From an uncultured Sphingorhabdus sp. (GTDB lineage Bacteria; Pseudomonadota; Alphaproteobacteria; Sphingomonadales; Sphingomonadaceae), in NCBI GenBank assembly GCA_947501885.1, contig CANMXN010000001.1, positions 1,612,001-1,676,000 of the forward strand: DNA of 64,000 bases, in the 5' to 3' direction. The position numbers and the translations under genes are program-made. Below are positions 8,592-18,302 of the stretch, piece after piece. The notes under the pieces were generated by a model. The model was not told the DNA's origin. It was given only the letters and a program-made list of their open reading frames with translations, and did not search any database. Numbering within the stretch: the first letter of the stretch is position 1; every line of letters starts with the position of its first letter.

Positions 8592-8683
8592 GGACACGTG
8601 GGTGAGCGGCTGAAACCACCTCCTTGCTAAGGAGACAAGGGCCTCACGGTCCTTCGAGGGTTCGAATCCCTCCGTGTCCTCCA
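8592..8683 (+). tRNA. tRNA-Ser(GCU)
   Basis: The acceptor stem GGACACG (8592-8598) pairs with CGTGTCC (8673-8679). The anticodon loop TTGCTAA gives anticodon GCT. A long class II variable arm (AAGGGCC pairing with GGTCCTT) is typical of serine tRNA, and the T arm is GAGGG-TTCGAAT-CCCTC. CCA is encoded (8681-8683). Two oddities: the discriminator base is T (8680), and the outermost anticodon-stem pair 27-43 is C opposite A. It reads AGC/AGU codons. Confidence 0.95.
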
Positions 8684-8909
8684 TTTTCCTGTTGAACCTT
8701 CATTCATAAATGATCTTATTACCCTTGTTCTGGGTTCTGATAATCCTTCAAGGGTTTAAAGCTTACTTTAGTCATTACCCGAGAGCCCATTATCATCTCT
8801 TAAAATACTATCCGCTTCCATATCTATAAAACCGCAGCATAATATCGGAGATTATCACAAAACTAAAACTATCCTACTTCTATATCTCCTTTTTATTTTG
8901 GAGCGGTAG

Positions 8910-10100
8910 TTATTTGGGTTTGATACGCAGAATACGGCTTTTATCGCCTTCTTCAGTGAGCAAATAAAGATAGCCATCGGGGCCGCTGCGCACATCACGA
9001 AAACGCACATCAAGCTCGCCAAATAATTCAGCCTGCCTCCCCAAGCTACCATCAGCTTTCATTTCAACATGGCGTACATGTTTCAGCGCGAGCGCAGATA
9101 AAAACAAATCGCCTTGCCAATCAGGAAAGGCCTCTCCATCATATTGAGCAAAACCCGAAGGGGCGATCGATGGTGTAAAATGCATCAAAGATTGTTCAGT
9201 ACCCTCAAGTGCCTCAAATGGCGACACGCGCCCGCCAGAATAATCCAACGCATAAGTAACGGCTGGCCACCCATAATTTTTACCTGACTTAATATCATTA
9301 ATTTCATCACCTCCAGCCGGCCCATGTTCATTTTCCAATATGCGGCCATCGGCGGCCAATAATATGCCTTGTGGATTGCGGTGACCATAAGAATATATAT
9401 CCGCAAGCGCGCCCTCTTTGCCAACAAAAGGATTATCATTGGGGATAGTGCCATCATCTTTAATACGGATAATCTTACCAAAATGATTGTCTAAATTTTG
9501 GGCCTCTTCACGAAAATGAAAAGCATCACCCACAGGCATGACCAATGTTCCATCAGCCAAAAAAACAATCCTTGCGCCATAATGATTGCCGCGTATTCGT
9601 AGCGGCTTCGCAGCCCATATCTGCTGCCCATTGGTGATTTTGGGCCCGCCATCATTGCTATAGGTAAAGCGCCATAACAGCAGCGTATTTTGATCATCAC
9701 CTTGCTTTGCCGCATAGGAAAGATAGACATGATTATTGTCCGCAAAATTGGGGTGGAGAACAATATCAAACATCCCCGCTTGCATCCCTGCACCAAAATG
9801 GGTTTGCGGATATAGGGTAGATGTCGCAAAATCATGTATGGATTGGGCTTTGCCGCTTGCATCAACATGTAAAAGCTTGCCCGTGCGCTGCGTCACCAGC
9901 ATATCACTATCTGGCAAAAAGGCGAGCGACCAAGGATGATCTAACCCTTCGGTCAACGTCTCGACCGCATAGGTGATGGGCGCAGCATCAACCCGCGCTG
10001 AGGCGATACTCGTCTTATCGCCGCTATCTGATGCTCCTTGGTTAGAACATGCCGCCATGCTAGTTGCTGCTAAGATAAGAGCCAAAGAAGCTATACGCAT
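8910..10100 (-). CDS. PQQ-dependent aldose-sugar dehydrogenase-like lipoprotein
   Basis: This is a six-bladed beta-propeller of the soluble glucose/sorbosone dehydrogenase family, as in E. coli YliI. A lipoprotein signal ends at Cys18 counted from the chosen start (lipobox SMAAC). Family motifs include GLDHPWSLAFLPD, MFDIVLHPNF, RIVFLADGTL, SYGHRNPQGI, GGDEINDIKSGKNYGWP and RSGPDGYLYLLT. It probably oxidises sugars in the periplasm with PQQ, anchored to a membrane. The ATG at 10100 is preferred over the one at 10109 because AAGGA sits 8 bases before it, while the upstream ATG overlaps that site. No PQQ synthesis genes are in the window. It appears monocistronic. Confidence 0.9.
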   Translation of the reverse strand: MRIASLALILAATSMAACSNQGASDSGDKTSIASARVDAAPITYAVETLTEGLDHPWSLAFLPDSDMLVTQRTGKLLHVDASGKAQSIHDFATSTLYPQTHFGAGMQAGMFDIVLHPNFADNNHVYLSYAAKQGDDQNTLLLWRFTYSNDGGPKITNGQQIWAAKPLRIRGNHYGARIVFLADGTLVMPVGDAFHFREEAQNLDNHFGKIIRIKDDGTIPNDNPFVGKEGALADIYSYGHRNPQGILLAADGRILENEHGPAGGDEINDIKSGKNYGWPAVTYALDYSGGRVSPFEALEGTEQSLMHFTPSIAPSGFAQYDGEAFPDWQGDLFLSALALKHVRHVEMKADGSLGRQAELFGELDVRFRDVRSGPDGYLYLLTEEGDKSRILRIKPK

Positions 10101-10234
10101 TTTTATCATCCTTATATTTTATGATCAATTTATCAAACAGGAAAAAGCATTTGTCTATCAAAACATTCTGCCAAAACATTCTACTTGAACATTTACCAAA
10201 GGCGATTAGACTAAAAATTTAGGGAGAATGAAGA

Positions 10235-10696
10235 ATGCGCTATGTCATAGCATTTTTACGCGGACTAATGGCATGGGTAATAGCAGCTATCGGTGCCTAT
10301 ACACTTGGTAGCATATTGAATACACAATTTGTCATTGGCGCACATGATATCAGTGTGCCATTCGCTGATCGGCTTAACATGACAACATTTGATCTATCCA
10401 ATATGTATCTCTATTGGGTAATTATATTGGTAGCATTTCTTATTGGTTTCTCGGTCGCTTGGATTGTAAAACGCTTTCTACCTCGCCTCAGTGCCTATGC
10501 TTATCCCATTGCAGGAGGCGCAGCAATTGGTCTTGCACTCGGCCTCATGTATATACAGTTTCAAACAATCCCAATCAGCGGTGCACGATCATTATTAGGC
10601 TATTGCGCACAAATTCTTGCTGGCGCTTTTGGTGGATGGATTTTCGCTAAAATCATATCGCGTAAGAAACCCACATCAAAACCTCAAGCCGCTTGA
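10235..10696 (+). CDS. Four-helix integral membrane protein, unknown function
   Basis: The 153-residue protein has four hydrophobic segments at roughly residues 8-28, 58-80, 88-108 and 118-140, with a basic C-terminal tail (SRKKPTSKPQAA). A clear ribosome-binding site (AGGGAGAA) precedes the ATG. It is 14 bases upstream of the GMC oxidoreductase gene and likely co-transcribed. I do not recognise the family, and nothing in the sequence points to an enzymatic function. Confidence 0.75.
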   Translation: MRYVIAFLRGLMAWVIAAIGAYTLGSILNTQFVIGAHDISVPFADRLNMTTFDLSNMYLYWVIILVAFLIGFSVAWIVKRFLPRLSAYAYPIAGGAAIGLALGLMYIQFQTIPISGARSLLGYCAQILAGAFGGWIFAKIISRKKPTSKPQAA

Positions 10697-10710
10697 TATA
10701 ATCAAAGATC

Positions 10711-12333
10711 ATGAAGAAACATTGGGATTATATCATTATCGGCGCAGGCTCTGCTGGCTGTGTATTGGCCAATCGCTTATCAGCAAACCCTGATCTAAAT
10801 ATCTTATTATTAGAGGCAGGGGGCAGCGATAAAAATATATTCATCCAAATGCCTACTGCTCTTTCCTATCCCATGGCCTCACCCAAATATAATTGGGGAT
10901 ATGAAACGGTTGCGCAAGAAGCACTGAATGGCCGTAAAATATCTTGTCCGCGCGGCAAAACACTTGGCGGCACTTCCTCTATTAACGGTATGGTCTATGT
11001 GCGCGGTCATGCTTGTGACTTTGACCAATGGGAAGAATTGGGCGCCAAAGGGTGGAGCTATCAGCATTGTCTGCCCTATTTTAAGAAATCTGAAACATGG
11101 CAATATGGCGGCGATGATTATCGCGGTGGTAATGGTCCGCTGCATGTCGGCGGCGGTAATAACATGCGCACCAATCCGCTTTATCAGGCCTTTATTAATG
11201 CGGGCCACGATGCAGGCTACCCAATAACAGACGATTATAATGGCGCGCAGCAAGAAGGCTTTGGCCCGATGCACATGACCGTGCATAAAGGGGTACGCGA
11301 GTCAACATCACGGGCTTATTTAGACCCGGTCAAAAAACGCAAAAATCTTACTATCATGACGGGCGTTCTAGTTGATAAACTCATCATTGAAGATGGGGCA
11401 GCAAAAGCTGTAACATTACAAAGTGGTGAACATATCAAAGCACAAAAAGAAATTATCTTGTCCGCAGGCGCCATTGCCTCACCCGCTATATTACAGCGCT
11501 CTGGCGTTGGAGCAAAAGAGGTTTTGAGCAATGCTAGTATAGACATGGTATATGAATTGCCAGGCGTTGGTGAAAATTTACAAGATCATTTGGAAGTATA
11601 TTTCCAATTCTATTGCAAAAAACCTATCAGCCTCAATGATAAATTATCGCTTTGGAGCAAATTTTGGATTGGAGCGCGCTGGTTCTTCTTCAAAAGCGGT
11701 CTAGGTGCTACCAATCATTTTGAATCTTGTGCTTTCATCCGTTCGAGTGATGCCGTCAAATGGCCCGATATTCAATATCATTTCTTACCCGCCGCTATTC
11801 GCTATGATGGCACACCATCGCTTGATGGCCATGGGTTTCAGGTGCATGTTGGGCCCAATAAACCCAAAAGCCGCGGCCATGTGCATATTTGTTCTGCTGA
11901 TCCAATGGAAGCACCTAATATCAACACACGCTATTTAACACATCAAGATGATATTAATGTTTGGCGGCAATGCATCCGCCTAACCCGCAACATTATTTCG
12001 CAAAAAGCTCTGGATAAATATCGCGGTGATGAGCTGCATCCTGGCACCCACATTATGAGCGATAAGCAAATTGATGATTGGGTGAAAGATAATGTAGAGA
12101 GCGCCTATCATCATTGCGGGACTTGTAAAATGGGTGATGCAAGCGATCCTATGGCAGTGGTAGATTCATCATGTAAGGTCATCGGTATCGAAGGATTGCG
12201 TATTATCGATGCCTCTATTTTCCCCAGCATTACCAATGGTAATATTAACGCCCCTACCATCATGGTTGCAGAAAAAGCCGCCGATATAATATTGGGGCAG
12301 AGGCCCCCATCTGCTACATCCAATATAGATTAA
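10711..12333 (+). CDS. GMC-family FAD oxidoreductase (choline dehydrogenase-like)
   Basis: The Rossmann FAD-binding motif [15 protein letters not shown] is at residues 8-22 with LLLEAGG following. Other GMC signatures are [15 protein letters not shown] (about 86-100), the second PROSITE-type motif [16 protein letters not shown], and the C-terminal catalytic region [10 protein letters not shown] with a later [10 protein letters not shown]. The length (540) fits choline dehydrogenase and long-chain alcohol dehydrogenases equally well. No betaine aldehyde dehydrogenase or betI gene is adjacent, so betA is not assigned; a general alcohol dehydrogenase role is as likely. It oxidises an alcohol and passes electrons to the respiratory chain or oxygen. 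Confidence 0.9.
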   Translation: MKKHWDYIIIGAGSAGCVLANRLSANPDLNILLLEAGGSDKNIFIQMPTALSYPMASPKYNWGYETVAQEALNGRKISCPRGKTLGGTSSINGMVYVRGHACDFDQWEELGAKGWSYQHCLPYFKKSETWQYGGDDYRGGNGPLHVGGGNNMRTNPLYQAFINAGHDAGYPITDDYNGAQQEGFGPMHMTVHKGVRESTSRAYLDPVKKRKNLTIMTGVLVDKLIIEDGAAKAVTLQSGEHIKAQKEIILSAGAIASPAILQRSGVGAKEVLSNASIDMVYELPGVGENLQDHLEVYFQFYCKKPISLNDKLSLWSKFWIGARWFFFKSGLGATNHFESCAFIRSSDAVKWPDIQYHFLPAAIRYDGTPSLDGHGFQVHVGPNKPKSRGHVHICSADPMEAPNINTRYLTHQDDINVWRQCIRLTRNIISQKALDKYRGDELHPGTHIMSDKQIDDWVKDNVESAYHHCGTCKMGDASDPMAVVDSSCKVIGIEGLRIIDASIFPSITNGNINAPTIMVAEKAADIILGQRPPSATSNID

Positions 12334-12543
12334 TAAGAAATAGTAATAACCTCAATAACTTGGCCTATTTGACCTAGGAACCCATAGGCAAGTTTACAGA
12401 AATATTCAGTGGCACGAATATTTATTATGATAATCTTCTGATTTGGGGTGATTCCTCATAATTATTATGTTAGCAATTAATCATTGACTCCTGCACAAAA
12501 AATATCTTTTGGCTTGGTAAAAGTAGTTATCAGCGTGGTAAAT

Positions 12544-14016
12544 ATGGCAAAAGTAAAACAGCGAAGCGCATCAAAACATAATCATGACTGGTTAGCACAA
12601 TATCTATTTAACCCAAATATAGCACTCTATGCATTTGCTGCCTTTATCACCCTTGTTTTCTTTATGGGCGGTGGATCACGAGACGATGTTCAATCTCTCA
12701 TAATATTACGGCCTTTGGCTATATTATTTGCGGCCTATGCGATTATCTATAAATTTGAAATGGCCATAAAGTGGAATTCTTTTCCATTAAAGATACTAAT
12801 ATTTTTATCCTTATTCATTGTCATTCAACTTATTCCATTACCACCCGAAATTTGGACATTATTGCCGCAAAGACAGGTTTTCGCAGATATTGCAATTACA
12901 ATAGGCATTGAACAACCTTGGCGCCCGATATCCCTATCACCATCCGAGAGCTGGAATAGCTTATTTTCATTATCCATACCATTTGCAGCATCCATGCTAT
13001 TTCTTAATCTTGCACCGCAAGATCGCAGGCGCGCAATGTTAGTGATAATAATTATGATTGTAGCAAGCGCTATATGGGCTGTATTGCAGACCTTAGGGCC
13101 AGCACGTGGCCCAATGTATCTCTATACTTATACCAACCATGGTATTGCTGTTGGTTTATTTGCCAATCGTAATCACCAAGCAGTTATGTTAGTAGCACTC
13201 ATATTATTTTTGGGCTGGTATAGTATCGGGTTACAACGCAAGACACCCATTAACCCTATGAAAATTAGTGCCGTGATTGGCGGTATATTAATTTTAATAC
13301 CATTAATTTTCATAACGGGCTCACGTGCCGGGTTAATTTTAATGATACCTGCCATATGTTGCGCATTATATTTTTTATATTGTGGTAATCAATTAAAAGA
13401 AAAGAAAAGGACTGTTAACACCAACCCAAAGAGACAAAAGAATTTGCTTAATAAAATAAAATTAAACCGCCATAAAATTATTTTTTCATCAATAATTATT
13501 GCTATTTTTGCTTTGACCATATCTTCTATAACCTTCTCTCGATCTCTGGCATATGACAGGCTTTTTTCGAATAGTAGCGTCGAAGAATTAAGAACTTTAA
13601 TAACACCGATATTATTGACCATGGCTAGTGACTTCATGCCATTCGGGTCAGGCATGGGTAGCTTTGAGCATATTTTTAGATATTATGAGCCTAGTGATCT
13701 GCTAAGGCCGCAATATTTGAACCAAGCTCATAATGATTGGTTGCAATTTATAATTGAAGCAGGCCTTGTCGCAATATTTATCTTCATATCTATATTCACA
13801 TGGGTAATCCGGCAATTTTGGACACTTATAGTTCATTGGAAAAAAATTGGTTTAAGCCGATATACAGCAATTATGTGTATCGCTTATTTTACGCTTATAG
13901 CGGCGGCAAGTATTGGTGATTATCCACTACGCACCCCAATCGCTATGTTGATCTCTATTGTTGTAGCAACTTATTTTGCACAAAAAATGCAGGATATTCG
14001 CAACGCACTCTCATAA
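12544..14016 (+). CDS. O-antigen ligase/polymerase family membrane protein (Wzy_C)
   Basis: About 10-12 membrane helices are spread through the protein. A large periplasmic loop ahead of residue 400 holds the Wzy_C-type segment RPQYLNQAHNDWLQFIIEAG, with the His seen in O-antigen ligases and polymerases, and there is a FANRNHQAVML motif in the middle. It probably polymerises or ligates the polysaccharide made by this locus. The ATG at 12544 starts MAKVKQRS and is preferred to an in-frame TTG at 12484. It is the first gene of the export block and is followed by wza- and wzc-like genes on the same strand. A second, unrelated-looking member lies at 23322. Confidence 0.82.
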   Translation: MAKVKQRSASKHNHDWLAQYLFNPNIALYAFAAFITLVFFMGGGSRDDVQSLIILRPLAILFAAYAIIYKFEMAIKWNSFPLKILIFLSLFIVIQLIPLPPEIWTLLPQRQVFADIAITIGIEQPWRPISLSPSESWNSLFSLSIPFAASMLFLNLAPQDRRRAMLVIIIMIVASAIWAVLQTLGPARGPMYLYTYTNHGIAVGLFANRNHQAVMLVALILFLGWYSIGLQRKTPINPMKISAVIGGILILIPLIFITGSRAGLILMIPAICCALYFLYCGNQLKEKKRTVNTNPKRQKNLLNKIKLNRHKIIFSSIIIAIFALTISSITFSRSLAYDRLFSNSSVEELRTLITPILLTMASDFMPFGSGMGSFEHIFRYYEPSDLLRPQYLNQAHNDWLQFIIEAGLVAIFIFISIFTWVIRQFWTLIVHWKKIGLSRYTAIMCIAYFTLIAAASIGDYPLRTPIAMLISIVVATYFAQKMQDIRNALS

Positions 14017-14171
14017 TATAGTCAACTCATATTCATATAGTTATTGATATCATATGATCATATTGATCAGTTCAGCTTTTATCCTTGATATAGTGAATAA
14101 AATGATTGTTTACCATTGCTGCGATTTGTTATAACAGCAGCTATCTTATAATAAAAAGTATTATCTCAATT

Positions 14172-14882
14172 ATGATATATCGCATATTCATTATCATGTC
14201 CTGCCTCTTCCTATCTGCTTGCGGTGGGAATAAAGAGATTGCTCTCAGTCCAAATGTTGAGCAGATCACAGAAAATAGTCTTCCAGCTCCTTCAAGAGCT
14301 GATCTGTTTGAAGCCAATCGCCCTTATTATATTGGGCCTTTTGACAAGCTAAATATTACAGTATTTGGTATAGAAGACCTCGACAGCGAAGTACAAGTCG
14401 ATGCTGGCGGTGGTTTGTCATTTCCCTTAGTAGGGGCAATACAGGCTTCAGGTTTAACGCCAGCTCAACTAGCCCGCGAGTTAGAGAGTAAATTGCGCGG
14501 TAGATACGTTAGAAACCCCGATGTTACTGTAAATTTACAAGAAACAGTCAGCCAAGTCGTTACTGTAGATGGTCAAGTCGATCAACCAGGCCTTTACCCC
14601 GTCGTTGGCCGTATGACTCTCATCAGAGCAGTTGCGACCGCTGGTGGAACATCAGAATTTGCCAAGCTAGACGATGTCGTGATTTTTAGAACAGTGGACG
14701 GGCAGAAAATGGCGGGACTCTATAATTTAAAAGCTATTAGACGCGGTAATTATGAGGATCCAGAAATTTTTGCGAATGATATTATCATTGTTGGTAATTC
14801 TAGGTCTCGCAGACTTTTCCGTGACTTGATCACTGCATCACCACTTTTATCAACGCCTTTGTTAATATTATTCCGAAACTAA
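14172..14882 (+). CDS. Wza/BexD-type outer-membrane polysaccharide export lipoprotein
   Basis: A lipoprotein signal ends at the Cys of FLSACGG (Cys18). The poly_export domain follows with RPYYIGPFDKLNITVFG, then GGLSFPLVGAIQASGLTPAQL, and SLBB-type repeats from VTVDGQVDQPGLYPV. A C-terminal hydrophobic stretch (LLSTPLLILF) fits the amphipathic outer-membrane helix. The protein forms the outer-membrane export channel for polysaccharide. The ATG at 14172 is chosen because it gives a proper lipoprotein signal; an in-frame TTG at 14106 would add 22 residues before it. It lies 10 bases upstream of the wzc-like gene, its expected partner. Confidence 0.92.
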   Translation: MIYRIFIIMSCLFLSACGGNKEIALSPNVEQITENSLPAPSRADLFEANRPYYIGPFDKLNITVFGIEDLDSEVQVDAGGGLSFPLVGAIQASGLTPAQLARELESKLRGRYVRNPDVTVNLQETVSQVVTVDGQVDQPGLYPVVGRMTLIRAVATAGGTSEFAKLDDVVIFRTVDGQKMAGLYNLKAIRRGNYEDPEIFANDIIIVGNSRSRRLFRDLITASPLLSTPLLILFRN

Positions 14883-14892
14883 GAGAGTTGAT

Positions 14893-17067
14893 ATGAACGA
14901 GACATCCACAAATAACTCTGCTTATGCGCCATATTATAATTCTTATGATGACCAAGCAATAGAATCCCCTATACTCTTGCAATATTGGCACGCGGCCCTT
15001 CGTCATAAAATTATGATTTTAGCTATAATAATTATGGCTATCGCTGCTGGCTTTATTGCCACACTTTTGACCACCCCTTATTATACATCAACATCCCGAA
15101 TAGAAATAAACCGAGAACAAGATAAAGTAACCAATGTCGAAGGCGTAGAAGCCAGCGATTCTGCCAGCCAAAGCTTAGAATTCTACCAGACACAATATGC
15201 TCTATTAGAAGCACGCTCACTTGCAGAACGCGTCGTTCGCGCAAAAAACTTAAGTAGCCGCAATGAATTTTTTGAAACTTTCAATATTGATCCTGATGAT
15301 AATGGTATTATCATTCAAAATAATGATACGCAAAATTCAGCCCAACGGCAGGCCAGACAAAAACTGGCCGTCCAGCTTTTACAGGACAATATATCCATAG
15401 AACCTGTTAGAGGTTCAAGCTTGATTGATATTAATTTTTCGAGCCCCAGCGCAGCTTTATCTCGAGAAGTTACGGACGGTTGGGTCGAACAATTTATTGC
15501 CTCTAATCTTGATCGCAGATTCAACTCAACTGCTGATGCTCGCGTTTTTCTTGAAGAACAACTTGCTAGCCTCAGAGAAAAGCTAGAAGTTTCTGAACGT
15601 AATTTAACGGGATATGCTGATGCTAATGAAATTATCACTATATCCGAACAAACCAGTGATTCTGGAAAAATTGTTTCACAACGCACATTATCATCTGCAA
15701 ATTTAGAAGCTCTTAATAATGCACTGGCAGACGCCAAAGCAGATCGCATATTAGCGGAAAGCTCAGTCAGAAAGAATACCGGCGGCAAAGAAGTCACAAC
15801 CAGTCCAGTGCTTAACAGCCTATTAGAAGAACGTGCAAAAATGCAAGCAGAATATAACCGTTTGCTGGTGCAGTTTGAACCAGAATATCCTACAGCTAAA
15901 GCCATCTCTTCTCAAATAGCATCACTCAGCTCTAGCATTAGAGCGGAAGAAAGAAGATTGCGGTCATCATCCGTTAACAAATTTCGCGAAGCTCTTGACA
16001 GAGAAAATCAACTCAAAATAGAAGTTGAAAAGCTTAAAGGCCAATTCATTAATGAAAGACGCGATGCCATACAATATGATATATTTCGCCGTGAAGTCGA
16101 CACAAATAGACAACTATATGAAAGCCTATTGCAACGATATAAAGAAATTGGCGTTGCGGGAGTTGCCACTAATAATATTTCTATAATCGATAAGGCACAA
16201 ATTGCTGATAAGCCCTCGAGTCCAATATTAGTTTTAAATATATTGCTATCTATACTGGCAGGACTTGGTCTTGCCGCAGCTTATGTATTTATAATGGAGC
16301 AAATTGACCAAACTGTAAAAGAGACATCAGACTTAAAAGTCAAATTAGGAATTTCTGCCCTTGGATCCGTACCCGACATAGAAAAAATAGATATATTAGA
16401 TAGTCTTAATGACAGAAAGTCTGTAGCTTGGGAGGCATATCTCTCTATCAGAACCAGCCTATCATTTTTGACGGAACACGGCGTACCAAAATCATTTCTA
16501 TTAACCAGTTCACGGCCTAATGAAGGCAAAAGTACCACAGCAATTGCATTGGCTGCGGTCCTTGCGAATAAGAAAAGTAAAATATTATTAGTCGATGCTG
16601 ATATGCGTAATCCATCACTGCATAAAATGATAGGATTTGATAATAAAACTGGCCTCAGTAACTATTTATCAGGCCACGATAATCTACAAGATGCGATCAT
16701 ACATAATGACGATTTTAAATTTGACATGTTATCAGCCGGTCCTATCCCCCCCAATGCGGCAGAATTACTTGGCGGCGAACGGATGCAGAAACTCATGCAA
16801 AAGCTCGATGAAAATTACGATGTCGTCATTTTGGATGCACCGCCCGTACTCGGCCTAGCAGATATTCCAATCCTTGCGAATAATGTAGAAGGGGTTATTT
16901 ACACAATCGAAGCAGGGGGTGTTAAATTACGCGATATACAATCAGCATTACAGAGAATTAAGAGTACCAATGCCCTCATTTTCGGTGGTATTGTTACCAA
17001 GGTTCCTCAAAGTTCAAGTGGCTATGGATATGCATATCAATATAATTATGGTGAGAATAAAAAATAA
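14893..17067 (+). CDS. Wzc-type polysaccharide co-polymerase and tyrosine autokinase
   Basis: The Wzz domain covers the first ~480 residues, with membrane helices near 37-57 and 445-465 bracketing a long periplasmic coiled coil. The cytoplasmic BY-kinase domain follows, with Walker A SSRPNEGKSTT, Walker A' LLVDADMRNPSLH and Walker B VVILDAPPVLG. The C-terminus has a Tyr cluster (GYGYAYQYNYGE), the usual autophosphorylation site. Together with the Wza-like channel it controls chain length and export in a Wzx/Wzy system. The length of 724 is typical. The 10-base gap to wza and 28-base gap to the next gene indicate an operon. Confidence 0.95.
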   Translation: MNETSTNNSAYAPYYNSYDDQAIESPILLQYWHAALRHKIMILAIIIMAIAAGFIATLLTTPYYTSTSRIEINREQDKVTNVEGVEASDSASQSLEFYQTQYALLEARSLAERVVRAKNLSSRNEFFETFNIDPDDNGIIIQNNDTQNSAQRQARQKLAVQLLQDNISIEPVRGSSLIDINFSSPSAALSREVTDGWVEQFIASNLDRRFNSTADARVFLEEQLASLREKLEVSERNLTGYADANEIITISEQTSDSGKIVSQRTLSSANLEALNNALADAKADRILAESSVRKNTGGKEVTTSPVLNSLLEERAKMQAEYNRLLVQFEPEYPTAKAISSQIASLSSSIRAEERRLRSSSVNKFREALDRENQLKIEVEKLKGQFINERRDAIQYDIFRREVDTNRQLYESLLQRYKEIGVAGVATNNISIIDKAQIADKPSSPILVLNILLSILAGLGLAAAYVFIMEQIDQTVKETSDLKVKLGISALGSVPDIEKIDILDSLNDRKSVAWEAYLSIRTSLSFLTEHGVPKSFLLTSSRPNEGKSTTAIALAAVLANKKSKILLVDADMRNPSLHKMIGFDNKTGLSNYLSGHDNLQDAIIHNDDFKFDMLSAGPIPPNAAELLGGERMQKLMQKLDENYDVVILDAPPVLGLADIPILANNVEGVIYTIEAGGVKLRDIQSALQRIKSTNALIFGGIVTKVPQSSSGYGYAYQYNYGENKK

Positions 17068-17095
17068 TCACCTAAATGCCTTAAAGGTATAAAAT

Positions 17096-18298
17096 ATGGT
17101 ACGAAACATATTTATTATGGCCATAGCCATAGCATTGGCATCTATGGCTGCCATGAATGCTCTTACATCTATCACGAAGAGAAAGCAGGCAGATACCTCA
17201 CTTAATGTACCTATATTCTTTAATGGCATTGCTGCAGAAACTGTGGCTGCTAATTCTATTCGTGATATTATCACCAATAATGACAACAAATTACCGCAGC
17301 AATTACCAGATAGTCTCTCTGCACTTGCCCTTAAATCCTTTCAATCTGAACCAACCACTTCATCGTCCATTGCCATTTTAGCCATTCCCCAAAATAGCGG
17401 AAAGCGCCGCACATTGATGGAGCAAGCTCATAAATTTTCTAAAAGAGATCAATTGGTAACAGGATGGTTGATTAATGATGCTATTGAAAAGAATGATGTA
17501 ACAAAACTACTTGCATATTATGATATAAGTATGCGCGCGAGTAGTAGAACATCCAATATCATCCTACCTTTAATGGTAAATGCTCTATCAAACGATCTTA
17601 CCATACAGCCATTATATGATATTCTTGTCAATAAACCAACTTGGGTTAGAAAGTTTTGGAATCTTGCATCTACTAGCAAAGAAAGTGCTAAAAATGCAGC
17701 TATCTTAAGGTCACAATTGTTTGAGATTGGCGAAGATAGCCTATTATATAATGATCCAGCCTTAATCAGAACATTGGTAAGTAATAATAATTATGAAGAA
17801 GCTATTGCGCTATGGTCTCGTGTAAAAAATAATGAGATTGAGAAGAAGAAAGCAGATATACAGGCTGTATCTAATTATAATTTCAAAAAACAACCCCAAT
17901 TACCACCTTTGGACTGGCAAATATATTCCAATGGCGAATATGGAGCATCCATTTCAAATAATGGTCTTTTTCTAAGTGCCATTCAAAACTCTGGAGGGCT
18001 TTTTGCTCGCCAGCTTATATATTTGAAACCACAATTATATCAGGTGAAACTTGATATGAATCAAGCCATTTCAAGCAATCATAGCTTAAAGATAGAGCTT
18101 ATTTGCGCTGAACCTATAAAAGATAAACCGCGCACTATATCTATCCCAATAAGCAGGAAGTCTGTATCTCGTAGCTTGAGCAATCAGGGTGATATTTGCC
18201 GCTATTACTGGCTTAATATCCGCGGACGCGCTGGTAATGGTAATGGGTTAGATGCGAATATTAAGTCTATATCCATATCACAAAATGATAAAACCTAA
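17096..18298 (+). CDS. Hypothetical exported protein of the polysaccharide locus
   Basis: The 400-residue protein has an N-terminal hydrophobic segment (residues 4-24) that could be a signal peptide or anchor. A helical middle region (about 60-260) resembles TPR/Sel-like helix pairs in its spacing but has no clear repeat. A C-terminal part (about 265-400) looks beta-rich, with GEYGASISNNGLFLSAIQNSGG, which resembles a carbohydrate-binding-type jelly roll. It follows wzc by 28 bases on the same strand and is convergent with the heparinase-fold gene. I do not recognise the family; a role in polysaccharide export or retention is inferred only from position. Confidence 0.65.
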   Translation: MVRNIFIMAIAIALASMAAMNALTSITKRKQADTSLNVPIFFNGIAAETVAANSIRDIITNNDNKLPQQLPDSLSALALKSFQSEPTTSSSIAILAIPQNSGKRRTLMEQAHKFSKRDQLVTGWLINDAIEKNDVTKLLAYYDISMRASSRTSNIILPLMVNALSNDLTIQPLYDILVNKPTWVRKFWNLASTSKESAKNAAILRSQLFEIGEDSLLYNDPALIRTLVSNNNYEEAIALWSRVKNNEIEKKKADIQAVSNYNFKKQPQLPPLDWQIYSNGEYGASISNNGLFLSAIQNSGGLFARQLIYLKPQLYQVKLDMNQAISSNHSLKIELICAEPIKDKPRTISIPISRKSVSRSLSNQGDICRYYWLNIRGRAGNGNGLDANIKSISISQNDKT

Positions 18299-18302
18299 GA
18301 TA

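Noticed and set aside
8595-8600. CACGTG in tRNA-Ser(GCU), and likewise at 52158-52163, considered as parS
   Set aside because: These come from the tRNA acceptor stem and lack the GTTTC and GAAAC flanks.
10711-12333. Naming the GMC oxidoreductase betA
   Set aside because: It resembles choline dehydrogenases, but no betaine gene is near and long-chain alcohol dehydrogenases share the same motifs.
15315-15905. A 196-codon minus-strand frame inside the wzc-like gene
   Set aside because: The composition is that of a complement of a coding strand, and wzc is secure in the other strand.
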